DNA of 64,000 nt from Marisediminicola sp040546025 (GTDB lineage Bacteria > Actinomycetota > Actinomycetes > Actinomycetales > Microbacteriaceae), in the NCBI RefSeq assembly GCF_040546025.1, contig NZ_JBEPNA010000005.1, positions 62,001 to 126,000 on the forward strand, in the 5' to 3' direction. The stretch's first letter is position 1. Every line of letters begins with the position of its first letter. The position numbers were made by a program, and so were the translations under genes. The notes under the pieces were generated by a model. It was not told where the DNA came from, did not search any database, and saw only the letters and a list, made by a program, of their open reading frames with translations. Of this stretch, positions 42,069 to 49,037 are shown piece by piece.

Positions 42069-43454
42069 TTGGCCAACGCCTCCCGTCTCGATCCCGTCAT
42101 CAACCTCGCCAAGCGCCGAGGATTCGTCTTCCAGGCGGGGGAGATCTACGGCGGATCCCGCTCGGCATGGGATTACGGGCCGCTCGGTGTCGCACTCAAG
42201 GAGAACATCAAGCGCCAGTGGTGGCAGTACATGGTGCAGGGCCGTGAGGACGTCGTCGGCCTCGACTCGTCCGTCATCCTGCCCAAGCAGGTCTGGGAGG
42301 CATCAGGCCACGTCGAGGTCTTCAGCGACCCACTCGTTGAGTCGTTGCACACCCACAAGCGCTATCGCGCCGACCACCTGATCGAGCAGTACGAGGAGAA
42401 GCACGGGCGCCCGCCGGCCAACGGGCTCGCCGACATCCGCGATCCCGAGACAGGCCAGCCCGGCTCCTGGACCGAACCGCAAAACTTCTCCGGCCTACTC
42501 AAGACCTTCCTCGGACCCGTCGACAATGAGCAGGGGATGCACTACCTGCGCCCCGAGACCGCTCAGGGCATCTTCGTCAACTTCGCCAACGTGCTGGGCG
42601 CCTCGCGCCAGAAGCCGCCGTTCGGCATCGGACAGATCGGCAAGAGTTTCCGCAACGAGATCACGCCCGGAAACTTCATTTTCCGCACCCGTGAGTTCGA
42701 GCAGATGGAGATGGAATTCTTCGTCGAGCCGGGGACGGATGCCGACTGGCACCAGTACTGGATCGACCACCGCCTCGCCTGGTACACCGACCTCGGCATC
42801 GACCCGGAAAATCTGCGCCTGTTCGAGCACCCCGCCGAAAAGCTCTCGCACTACTCGACCCGCACGGTCGACATCGAATACCGCTTCGGCTTCCACGGCA
42901 GCCAGTGGGGCGAGCTAGAGGGAATCGCGAATCGCACCGATTTCGACCTCAAGACGCATTCCGAGGCATCCGGAACAGACCTGTCGTACTTCGACCAGAC
43001 AAAGAACGAGCGCTGGTTCCCGTATGTGATCGAGCCAGCGGCGGGACTCACCCGCTCGCTGATGGCTTTCCTCGTCGACGCGTACTCCGAGGACGAGGCG
43101 CCCAACACCAAGGGCGGCGTCGACAAGCGCACAGTGCTGCGTCTCGACCGCCGGCTCGCGCCGATCAAGGTGGCCGTGCTTCCCCTGTCACGCAATGAGC
43201 GCCTGTCGCCGGTCGCGCGGGAGCTCGCCGCGGACCTCCGCAAGATCTGGAACATCGAGTTCGACGACGCCGGCGCAATCGGTCGGCGCTACCGCCGCCA
43301 GGATGAGATCGGCACCCCGTTCTGCGTCACCGTCGACTTCGACACCCTCGATGACAACGCCGTGACAGTGCGCGAGCGCGACAGCATGGCACAGGAGCGG
43401 GTGTCGCTCGACCGCCTGCGCGGGTATCTCGCCGAGCAGTTGATTGGGGCGTAA
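42069..43454 (+). CDS. glyS: Glycyl-tRNA synthetase, homodimeric
   Basis: A 461-residue class II synthetase. It begins LDPVINLAKRRGFVFQAGEIYGGSRSAWDYGPLGVALKENIKRQWW. Motif 2 is SFRNEITPGNFIFRTREFEQMEMEFF, and motif 3 lies in EPAAGLTRSLMAFL; the anticodon-binding domain is C-terminal. It charges tRNA-Gly. The TTG start at 42069 has GGAG six bases upstream and fits the family N terminus; the frame stays open far upstream as shadow sequence of the preceding gene. Confidence 0.95.
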   Translation: MANASRLDPVINLAKRRGFVFQAGEIYGGSRSAWDYGPLGVALKENIKRQWWQYMVQGREDVVGLDSSVILPKQVWEASGHVEVFSDPLVESLHTHKRYRADHLIEQYEEKHGRPPANGLADIRDPETGQPGSWTEPQNFSGLLKTFLGPVDNEQGMHYLRPETAQGIFVNFANVLGASRQKPPFGIGQIGKSFRNEITPGNFIFRTREFEQMEMEFFVEPGTDADWHQYWIDHRLAWYTDLGIDPENLRLFEHPAEKLSHYSTRTVDIEYRFGFHGSQWGELEGIANRTDFDLKTHSEASGTDLSYFDQTKNERWFPYVIEPAAGLTRSLMAFLVDAYSEDEAPNTKGGVDKRTVLRLDRRLAPIKVAVLPLSRNERLSPVARELAADLRKIWNIEFDDAGAIGRRYRRQDEIGTPFCVTVDFDTLDDNAVTVRERDSMAQERVSLDRLRGYLAEQLIGA

Positions 43455-43590
43455 TCGGTCCAGCGGCTCCGGGCGCCTCTGCGCCGCGCACCTTCGGCGG
43501 GTGCTTTTCGCGACGGTGCTCCTGGACCGCCACCGCGGGTGCGGTGCGGCCTGCCCAATGGCTACCGGTGCCGCTGCCAGCGGTGGCCCG

Positions 43591-43676
43591 GCGGGAAACT
43601 CAGGAATCGCGCCGGCGAAGCACTGGAGTTGCGGCCGATCCCGCGTTCGTTGCATTCGGTTTCCTGAGTTTCCGAC
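43591..43676. repeat. Paired-arm element, copy 8 (86 bp)
   Basis: Left arm GCGGGAAACTCAGGAA (43591-43606) and right arm TTCCTGAGTTTCCGAC (43661-43676) surround a 54-base core. The two outer pairs of the left arm have decayed. It fills most of the 267-base gap between glyS and the DsbA-like gene. Confidence 0.9.
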
Positions 43677-43721
43677 TACGAGGCGGGAATACCGGGTGGC
43701 ACCGCGGCGGTTGGGAAGTGA

Positions 43722-44375
43722 GTGAATAATGCAATCAAGGTAGACATCTGGTCCGACGTTCAGTGCCCCTGGTGCTATATCGGCAAGCGCAAGTTCGAGG
43801 CTGGAGTCGCCCAATATGGCGGCGCGGTCGAGGTCGAATACCACTCATTCGAACTCGCGCCCGACACCCCGGTCGAGTACGAGGGCACGCCGATCGAGTA
43901 CCTCAGTGAGCGCAAGGGGCTGCCCGTCGCGCAGGTCGAGCAGATGCTCGCGCGGGTCACTGAGATCGCGGAGAGCGTCGACCTGCACTACGACTACGAC
44001 TCCGTGCACCAGACCAACACGGTCAAGGCGCACGAGCTCCTGCACTTCGCGAAGGCGAAGGGGCGCCAGCTCGACATGAAGGAGCACCTGCTCAAGGCCT
44101 ATTTCATTGACGGAAAGCACGTGGGCCGCATTGCCGACCTCGCAGCGCTCGCCGAGGAGATTGGACTCGATCGCGCCGAGGTCCTGGTGGCGCTCGAATC
44201 GAACGAGTACCTCGCCGATGTGAAGGCGGATGTTGCTCGTGCCACCGAATACGGCATCCAAGGCGTCCCCTTTTCCGTGATCGACGGCAAGTACGGGGTC
44301 TCTGGCGCGCAAGACGCGGTAGCCTTCGCGAACGTGCTGATCCAGGTGCGCAACGAGAGGGACGCAGACAAATGA
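43722..44375 (+). CDS. DsbA family oxidoreductase (FrnE-like)
   Basis: A 217-residue thioredoxin-fold protein with an inserted helical domain. The active site is CPWC in VDIWSDVQCPWCYIGKRKFE (residues 7-26), and the cis-Pro segment is GIQGVPFSVIDGKYGVSGAQ. There is no signal peptide, so it is cytoplasmic, as for FrnE-like polyketide or 2-hydroxychromene-carboxylate-isomerase relatives linked to oxidative stress. The GTG start has GGGAAG in front. A 44-codon gene overlaps its stop by ATGA. Confidence 0.9.
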   Translation: MNNAIKVDIWSDVQCPWCYIGKRKFEAGVAQYGGAVEVEYHSFELAPDTPVEYEGTPIEYLSERKGLPVAQVEQMLARVTEIAESVDLHYDYDSVHQTNTVKAHELLHFAKAKGRQLDMKEHLLKAYFIDGKHVGRIADLAALAEEIGLDRAEVLVALESNEYLADVKADVARATEYGIQGVPFSVIDGKYGVSGAQDAVAFANVLIQVRNERDADK

Positions 44376-44506
44376 CGGATGCCGGAATGAAGCCGCTCCA
44401 GATCCTCGGTGACTCGGCAGCGGCCTGCATCGGCGATTTCTGTGAGGTTCCCGAGCACCACAGCCAGGCTGTCGTGAACAGGCGTCTGGACGAGGACGCG
44501 GTCTAA
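44372..44506 (+). CDS. Small 44-residue protein with CIGDFC motif, coupled to the DsbA-like gene
   Basis: A short open frame that starts inside the stop region of the DsbA-like gene (ATGA overlap) and ends in TAA. The peptide begins MTDAGMKPLQILG and contains ACIGDFCEVPEHHSQAVVNR, with two cysteines four residues apart and a His pair. The coupling to a disulfide oxidoreductase suggests that it could be a substrate, metal-binding partner or redox helper. It has no membrane segment. I recognise no family. Its third positions are G/C-rich, as in real genes here. Confidence 0.6.
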   Translation: MTDAGMKPLQILGDSAAACIGDFCEVPEHHSQAVVNRRLDEDAV

Positions 44507-44924
44507 CCGCAGCAGTGCCGGTGGTGGCGCCCGCGCAGGCACGGGGCGACAGGTGGACGCCCGTTCTGGCTGTGCCAGCACGGACCCACTGCCATTCGAC
44601 GCCTCCGTCGGAAATTCAGGACAGGGGACCGAATTCGGGCTCAGCTGCGGGGATTCGGGGTCGGACCACGACGTACTCCTGAATTTCCGACAGTGCGAGG
44701 CGGCGCAGGCCGGTGCAGCACCGGTCACAGGGCCACGGTCCAGTGGCCCAAGAGCTCGGGCACACCGCACTTTCGCCTAGGACTGCCTCGCCAGCGAGCG
44801 GCCGGCATAGCGGCTTGCCGCGGCGCCCGTGCAGCTCCTCCTCCCCGCACATGGACACGCCGCAGATCCCACCGATAGCGGACACCGCTGCCGACTCAGC
44901 GTTATCTCGCCCGAGGATCGCAGG
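44507..44924. other. Intergenic region before the DUF559-type gene
   Basis: The 418 bases contain one paired-arm element (44607-44691). The remaining 233 bases upstream of 44925 show no convincing gene or promoter; GAGGAT near 44912 is the probable ribosome site of the next gene. Confidence 0.65.
44607..44691. repeat. Paired-arm element, copy 9 (85 bp)
   Basis: Left arm GTCGGAAATTCAGGAC (44607-44622) and right arm CTCCTGAATTTCCGAC (44676-44691) pair over 15 of 16 positions around a 53-base core. Confidence 0.92.
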
Positions 44925-45920
44925 GTGTCCAGCATCCACGAGCTCGTCGACTCCCTTGGCGGATTCGCGCGCAAACGGGAACTCGTCGCGCTCGGCGCCA
45001 ACGACCGCCATCTCACCGATGCCGTGAAATCGGGCGAAGTCGCGCGCGCGCGCAACGGGTGGTATTCGACCGTGCCGACGTCTGACACCCGGTTTCGCGC
45101 AGTTCGGGTCGGGGGACGGCTGACGGGGGCATCGGCGCTCGACGCTGCAGGGGCGTGGATGCGGCGCGACGTGTCCGAGCTTCACGTGTCGTTGCCGCGC
45201 AATTCGGCGCGGCTGCGGTCGCAGTGGAACCGGCGGAAGGCTCTCACAGCAGCGCGAAAGCACGGCGCCGTTCCACACTGGGATCCGGATGCCGTGCACC
45301 GCCGTGGCACGCGCACATGCGTCGATCTGCGAGACGCGATGCTGGTGTTCCTTCGGGACGCCCCCTTCGAGGAGGCAGTCGCGGTCCTGGATTGGGCGAC
45401 CCGGACGTCCCAGATCGGCATTGGCGAGCTGGAATCAGTCGTCGCGTGTCTTCCTCAGCGGCTCCACGGAATCCTGGAGTGGGTTGACCCGAAGTGTGAC
45501 AGTTATCCGGAGAGCATCGCGCGCACACGGCTGAGAATGCGGGGTTTCCGCGTGACCTCACAAGTGCCGGTTGGCTGGCTCGAGCGCATCGATCTTGTCG
45601 TCGAGAACCATGTCGCGATTGAAGTCGACGGCGAGGAGCATCATCGCGACAGGTTCCACAAAGACAGGCTCAAGGATCTTCAGATCACGATTGAGGGTCG
45701 GCACGGCATCCGAATCTCGGTGCCGATGATCCAGCGCGGGTGGGACGACGTGGTCGCAGCAATCACCTCGGCCCTCGTGGCGAGGAGCGTTCGTCCCTGC
45801 CGGAAACTCAGGAACCGGACCCGGGCGGCCGACTGGTCCACGCGGACCTCGCGTATTGGCCGGCGCGGGCTACTTCGCCTGCCTGAGTTTTCGACGCTGT
45901 CGGGCCTGGCTCGATCCTGA
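44925..45920 (+). CDS. AbiEi-like winged-helix plus DUF559/Vsr-type nuclease-fold protein
   Basis: A 331-residue protein if translated from the GTG at 44925, where GAGGAT precedes and the conserved part begins (SSIHELVDSLGGFARKRELVALGANDRHLTDAVKSGEVARARNGWYS). This N-terminal part resembles the AbiEi antitoxin winged helix. The C-terminal part has the PD-(D/E)XK-like pattern ERIDLVVENHVAIEVDGEEHHRDRFHKDRLKD (about residues 219-250), found in DUF559 and Vsr-related nucleases. Such fusions are numerous in actinobacterial genomes and lack a proven role. The last ~40 residues (from about RSVRPCRKLRN) are encoded by paired-arm element copy 10 and flanking bases, so the original end of the protein has been replaced or extended. 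No AbiEii toxin gene is adjacent. Confidence 0.75.
   Translation: MSSIHELVDSLGGFARKRELVALGANDRHLTDAVKSGEVARARNGWYSTVPTSDTRFRAVRVGGRLTGASALDAAGAWMRRDVSELHVSLPRNSARLRSQWNRRKALTAARKHGAVPHWDPDAVHRRGTRTCVDLRDAMLVFLRDAPFEEAVAVLDWATRTSQIGIGELESVVACLPQRLHGILEWVDPKCDSYPESIARTRLRMRGFRVTSQVPVGWLERIDLVVENHVAIEVDGEEHHRDRFHKDRLKDLQITIEGRHGIRISVPMIQRGWDDVVAAITSALVARSVRPCRKLRNRTRAADWSTRTSRIGRRGLLRLPEFSTLSGLARS
45799..45895. repeat. Paired-arm element, copy 10 (97 bp), inside a coding region
   Basis: Left arm GCCGGAAACTCAGGAA (45799-45814) and right arm TGCCTGAGTTTTCGAC (45880-45895) surround a 65-base core, the same long core as copy 2. The arms have decayed more than in most copies. It is the only copy within a reading frame and reads through without a stop. 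Confidence 0.85.
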
Positions 45921-46156
45921 CCTGTGCTTCGAGCCCTCGATGACACCCGGCAAGCGGCGGGATCGTGCCCGCGTTGCCCATGGCTGTTGATGGCATCCAC
46001 CACGCAGCTTCTCTGTCGACTTAGGGCACCGGTTTTGCTTTGGTCCGAACCGCCGGTGCGCACCACCAGGGAGGTGGTGTCGGCGACGCCATAGACGACC
46101 TCGACTGGCGCAATGACCGGCACGCTGCGCAATTGTGCCGTTTGCTGCTGGCATTC

Positions 46157-46241
46157 GTCGGAAATTCAGGAACAATTCCGGGAGCGGTCCCCGTTTGGCA
46201 GCGCCGTGCGAGGTACCGTGCTCGACTCCTGATTTTCCAAC
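46157..46241. repeat. Paired-arm element, copy 11 (85 bp)
   Basis: Left arm GTCGGAAATTCAGGAA (46157-46172) and right arm CTCCTGATTTTCCAAC (46226-46241) surround a 53-base core; the right arm has several changes. Confidence 0.86.
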
Positions 46242-46320
46242 CGTGAGGACATTGGCGTGGCTGGACTGAGTGCGTCGCCGGCCCAAGCTCTGACGAGGCA
46301 CGGGCTCAGACAGCCCGGAT

Positions 46321-46405
46321 GCCGGATACTCAGGAACCGCGCAGAGAATCTGGCCTGCGATCGACGAAGTCGCTGCGAAACGCCGCCGATTCCTGAATTT
46401 CCGAC
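46321..46405. repeat. Paired-arm element, copy 12 (85 bp)
   Basis: Left arm GCCGGATACTCAGGAA (46321-46336) and right arm TTCCTGAATTTCCGAC (46390-46405) surround a 53-base core beginning CCGCGCAGAG. It is 79 bases from copy 11. Confidence 0.88.
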
Positions 46406-46456
46406 AGAAAGGCGGGGCGGGTCTGGGCGGGCGGCGGACTCTGGGACAATTGCGGG

Positions 46457-47626
46457 GTGACTTCACTCGCCGCGACCGCGCCCCGCCTGCAGATCGGGCC
46501 CATCAAGCTCGACGTGCCGGTGGTGCTCGCGCCGATGGCCGGCATCACCAATACTGCCTTCCGGCGCCTCTGCCGCGAGTTCGGCGCCGGCCTGTACGTG
46601 AGCGAGATGATCACCAGCCGCGCCCTCGTCGAGCGCACCTCGACGAGCATGCGACTCATTCAGCACCACGAGTCGGAGACGCCGCGCAGCATCCAGCTCT
46701 ACGGCGTCGACCCGAAGACGGTATCCGAGGCCGTGACGATGCTCGTTGCCGAGGACCGCGCCGACCACATCGACCTGAACTTCGGATGCCCCGTCGCCAA
46801 AGTCACCCGCAAGGGCGGGGGATCGGCTCTGCCCTGGAAGCACACCCTGTTCCGCGAGATCGTCGAGGGCGCGGTGAAGGCCGCCGGCGACATCCCGCTG
46901 ACCATCAAGATGCGCAAGGGCATCGACGACGACCACCTCACCTACCTCGAGGCCGGCCGCGCCGCGGAGGGCGCCGGCGTTGCGAGCATCGCCCTGCACG
47001 CCCGCACCGCCGCCGACTACTACAGCGGCAAGGCCGACTGGTCGGCGATCGCCACCCTCAAGCAGGCCATCACGAGCACGCCGGTGCTCGGCAACGGTGA
47101 CATCTGGTCGGGCGCCGATGCCGTGCGGATGATGGACGAAACCGGATGCGACGGCGTCGTCGTCGGCCGCGGCTGCCTCGGCCGCCCGTGGCTGTTCGGC
47201 GACCTCGTGAACGCGTTCGCCGCGCGCGAGAGCGGCGAAAGCTACGACACCGCCCAACCCGACATCGGCACCGTCGCCCGAACCCTGCGTCGCCACACGG
47301 AGCTGCTCGTCGAGTTCCTCGACAGCGAAGAATGGGCGTGCCGCGACATCCGCAAGCACATCGCCTGGTACTTCAAGGGCTACTCGGTCGGCAGCGACAT
47401 CCGCGCGAGCCTCGGGCTCGTCGAGTCGCTGCAGCAGATGGACGACCTCCTCGGCCGTCTCGACTGGGACCAGCCCTACCCGGGCGACGCCGCCGAGGGC
47501 CCGCGCGGGCGCGCCGGCTCGCCGAAGCGGGTGGCCCTGCCCGACCGCTGGCTCGACAGTCGCGAACTCGGCGAGGCCCACCGCGCCGAACTGAGCCAGG
47601 CCGAGCTGTCGACGAGCGGCGGTTGA
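46457..47626 (+). CDS. dusB: tRNA-dihydrouridine synthase
   Basis: A 389-residue FMN enzyme reducing uridines in the tRNA D-loop. It shows VVLAPMAGITNTAFRRLCREFGAGLYVSEMI, IDLNFGCPVAKVTRKGGGSAL (catalytic Cys near residue 113), IALHARTAADYYSG and GVVVGRGCLGRPWLF. The length and wording fit the DusB branch. The GTG at 46457 has GACAAT 6 bases upstream and no ribosome site. dgt follows after four bases, an order common in actinobacteria. Confidence 0.95.
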   Translation: MTSLAATAPRLQIGPIKLDVPVVLAPMAGITNTAFRRLCREFGAGLYVSEMITSRALVERTSTSMRLIQHHESETPRSIQLYGVDPKTVSEAVTMLVAEDRADHIDLNFGCPVAKVTRKGGGSALPWKHTLFREIVEGAVKAAGDIPLTIKMRKGIDDDHLTYLEAGRAAEGAGVASIALHARTAADYYSGKADWSAIATLKQAITSTPVLGNGDIWSGADAVRMMDETGCDGVVVGRGCLGRPWLFGDLVNAFAARESGESYDTAQPDIGTVARTLRRHTELLVEFLDSEEWACRDIRKHIAWYFKGYSVGSDIRASLGLVESLQQMDDLLGRLDWDQPYPGDAAEGPRGRAGSPKRVALPDRWLDSRELGEAHRAELSQAELSTSGG

Positions 47627-47630
47627 GCGC

Positions 47631-48992
47631 GTGAGCATCGAGCGGACGGATGCTGTCGGCGCCAGCCTGCCCGCGGTTCCCAGCACCCCGGGCGGGAGCA
47701 CGCCCGCACCGCAGAGCTACCCGCTACCCGCCACCCGCACCGGCGACTACTCCGGCCACGACACGGCTCGCTGGTTCCCCGAGGAGCACTCAAGCCGCCG
47801 CAGCGACTTCGCCCGCGATCGCGCCCGGCTACTGCACTCGAGCGCCCTGCGACGGCTCGCCGCGAAGACGCAGGTGCTGAGCCCCGCCGCCGGCCTCGAC
47901 TTCGCCCGCAACCGCCTCACCCACTCCCTCGAGGTCGCCCAGGTCGGCCGGGAGCTCGCCACGAGCCTCGGGCTCGACCCGGACGTCGTGGACACCGCGT
48001 GCCTCGCCCACGACCTCGGGCATCCGCCGTTCGGCCACAACGGTGAACGGGCCCTCAACGACTGGACCGCCGACATCGGCGGCTTCGAGGGCAATGCACA
48101 GACTCTCCGGCTCCTCACCCGCATCGAACCGAAGGTCTTCGGGCCCGACGGGCGCACCTACGGGCTCAACCTCACCCGCGCAAGCCTGGACGCGAGCTGC
48201 AAGTACCCGTGGCCCGCAAGCGAATCGATCGGCGACCCGAGCGGCCGGGCGAAGTTCGGCTTCTACCAGGACGACATCGAAGCCTTCCTCTGGATGCGCG
48301 GCGACGCCCCCGCCCGCCAGCGCTGCATCGAGGCCGAGGTCATGGATTTGTCCGACGATATCGCCTACTCGGTGCACGACTTCGAGGATGCCATCGTCAG
48401 CGGCTACATCGACGTCGCCGCGCTCGGTGCCCGCGTCGACCACGACGAGCTCGTCAACTCGATGTTCGTGTGGATCGGCGGCGAGGTCGACCACGACGAG
48501 CTCATCGCCGCCTTCGACCGGCTGGACTCACTCGACGTATGGATCGACTCGTGGGACGGCAGCCGAGTCGACCATGCCCGCCTGAAGAACCTCACCAGCA
48601 CGCTAATCGGGCGATTCGCGGGGGCCGCGACCCAGGCAACCCTCGCCGCGGCGGACGACCCTGGCAACCTCATCCGCTTCGCCGCGAGCGTCGTCGTCCC
48701 ACGCGAGGTGCAAGCCGAGATCGCGGTGCTCAAGGGCATAGTGGCGGCATTCGTCATGTCGCGCAACACTCGACAGCCGCTCTACGTCGAGCAGCGGGAA
48801 ATGCTCGTGGAGCTCTGCGACACACTCTGGTTGAGCGGTTCCGACAACCTGGACCGCGGATTCGCCGACGACTTCGACACGGCGGGATCGGATGCGGACA
48901 GGCGGCGCGCGATCGTCGACCAGGTCGCCTCGCTGACCGACCAGTCCGCCGGCACCTGGCACACGCGCCTTGTGCATAGACGCCACAACTGA
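47631..48992 (+). CDS. dgt: Deoxyguanosinetriphosphate triphosphohydrolase-like protein
   Basis: A 453-residue HD-domain dNTPase. The N-terminal 45 residues are Pro/Ser-rich. The HD site is RLTHSLEVAQVGRELA and TACLAHDLGHPPFGHNGERAL (about residues 101-145), and the family motif GGFEGNAQTLRLLTRIEPK follows. Such enzymes hydrolyse dNTPs to nucleosides and triphosphate and can act in dNTP balance or phage defence. It lies between dusB and dnaG, the usual housekeeping position, so a defence role is not implied. Confidence 0.93.
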   Translation: MSIERTDAVGASLPAVPSTPGGSTPAPQSYPLPATRTGDYSGHDTARWFPEEHSSRRSDFARDRARLLHSSALRRLAAKTQVLSPAAGLDFARNRLTHSLEVAQVGRELATSLGLDPDVVDTACLAHDLGHPPFGHNGERALNDWTADIGGFEGNAQTLRLLTRIEPKVFGPDGRTYGLNLTRASLDASCKYPWPASESIGDPSGRAKFGFYQDDIEAFLWMRGDAPARQRCIEAEVMDLSDDIAYSVHDFEDAIVSGYIDVAALGARVDHDELVNSMFVWIGGEVDHDELIAAFDRLDSLDVWIDSWDGSRVDHARLKNLTSTLIGRFAGAATQATLAAADDPGNLIRFAASVVVPREVQAEIAVLKGIVAAFVMSRNTRQPLYVEQREMLVELCDTLWLSGSDNLDRGFADDFDTAGSDADRRRAIVDQVASLTDQSAGTWHTRLVHRRHN

Positions 48993-49022
48993 CGCGCGGC
49001 GTCCGGCTGGCCGAGTCGAAAC

Positions 49023-49037
49023 TAGAATCAGGTAATG
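49023..49037 (+). promoter_or_regulatory. Leaderless promoter of dnaG
   Basis: TAGAAT at 49023-49028, six bases, then the dnaG ATG at 49035. It is the best -10 match among the leaderless candidates. There is no Shine-Dalgarno sequence. Confidence 0.6.

Larger units (their letters stand above)
45921..46456. other. Intergenic region before dusB
   Basis: The 536 bases hold two paired-arm elements (46157-46241 and 46321-46405) and a small hairpin (CACCACC and GGTGGTG, 46061-46079). No gene is supported between 45921 and 46156. GACAAT at 46445-46450 is the likely dusB -10 box. Confidence 0.72.

Noticed and set aside
44925..45920. AbiE toxin-antitoxin system
   Set aside because: Only the AbiEi-like winged helix is present, fused to a nuclease-like fold; there is no AbiEii nucleotidyltransferase gene beside it.
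20806..46405. Paired-arm elements as integron attC sites
   Set aside because: Both have inverted ends and variable cores, but the ends here do not match the RYYYAAC/GTTRRRY attC core sites, the elements do not follow each gene cassette, and no integrase is in the window.
20806..46405. Elements as ordinary MITEs
   Set aside because: Most interiors are not copies of each other, and I see no flanking target duplications or matching transposase.
47631..48992. Dgt as an anti-phage dNTPase defence gene
   Set aside because: It sits in the standard dusB-dgt-dnaG housekeeping order with no defence neighbours.
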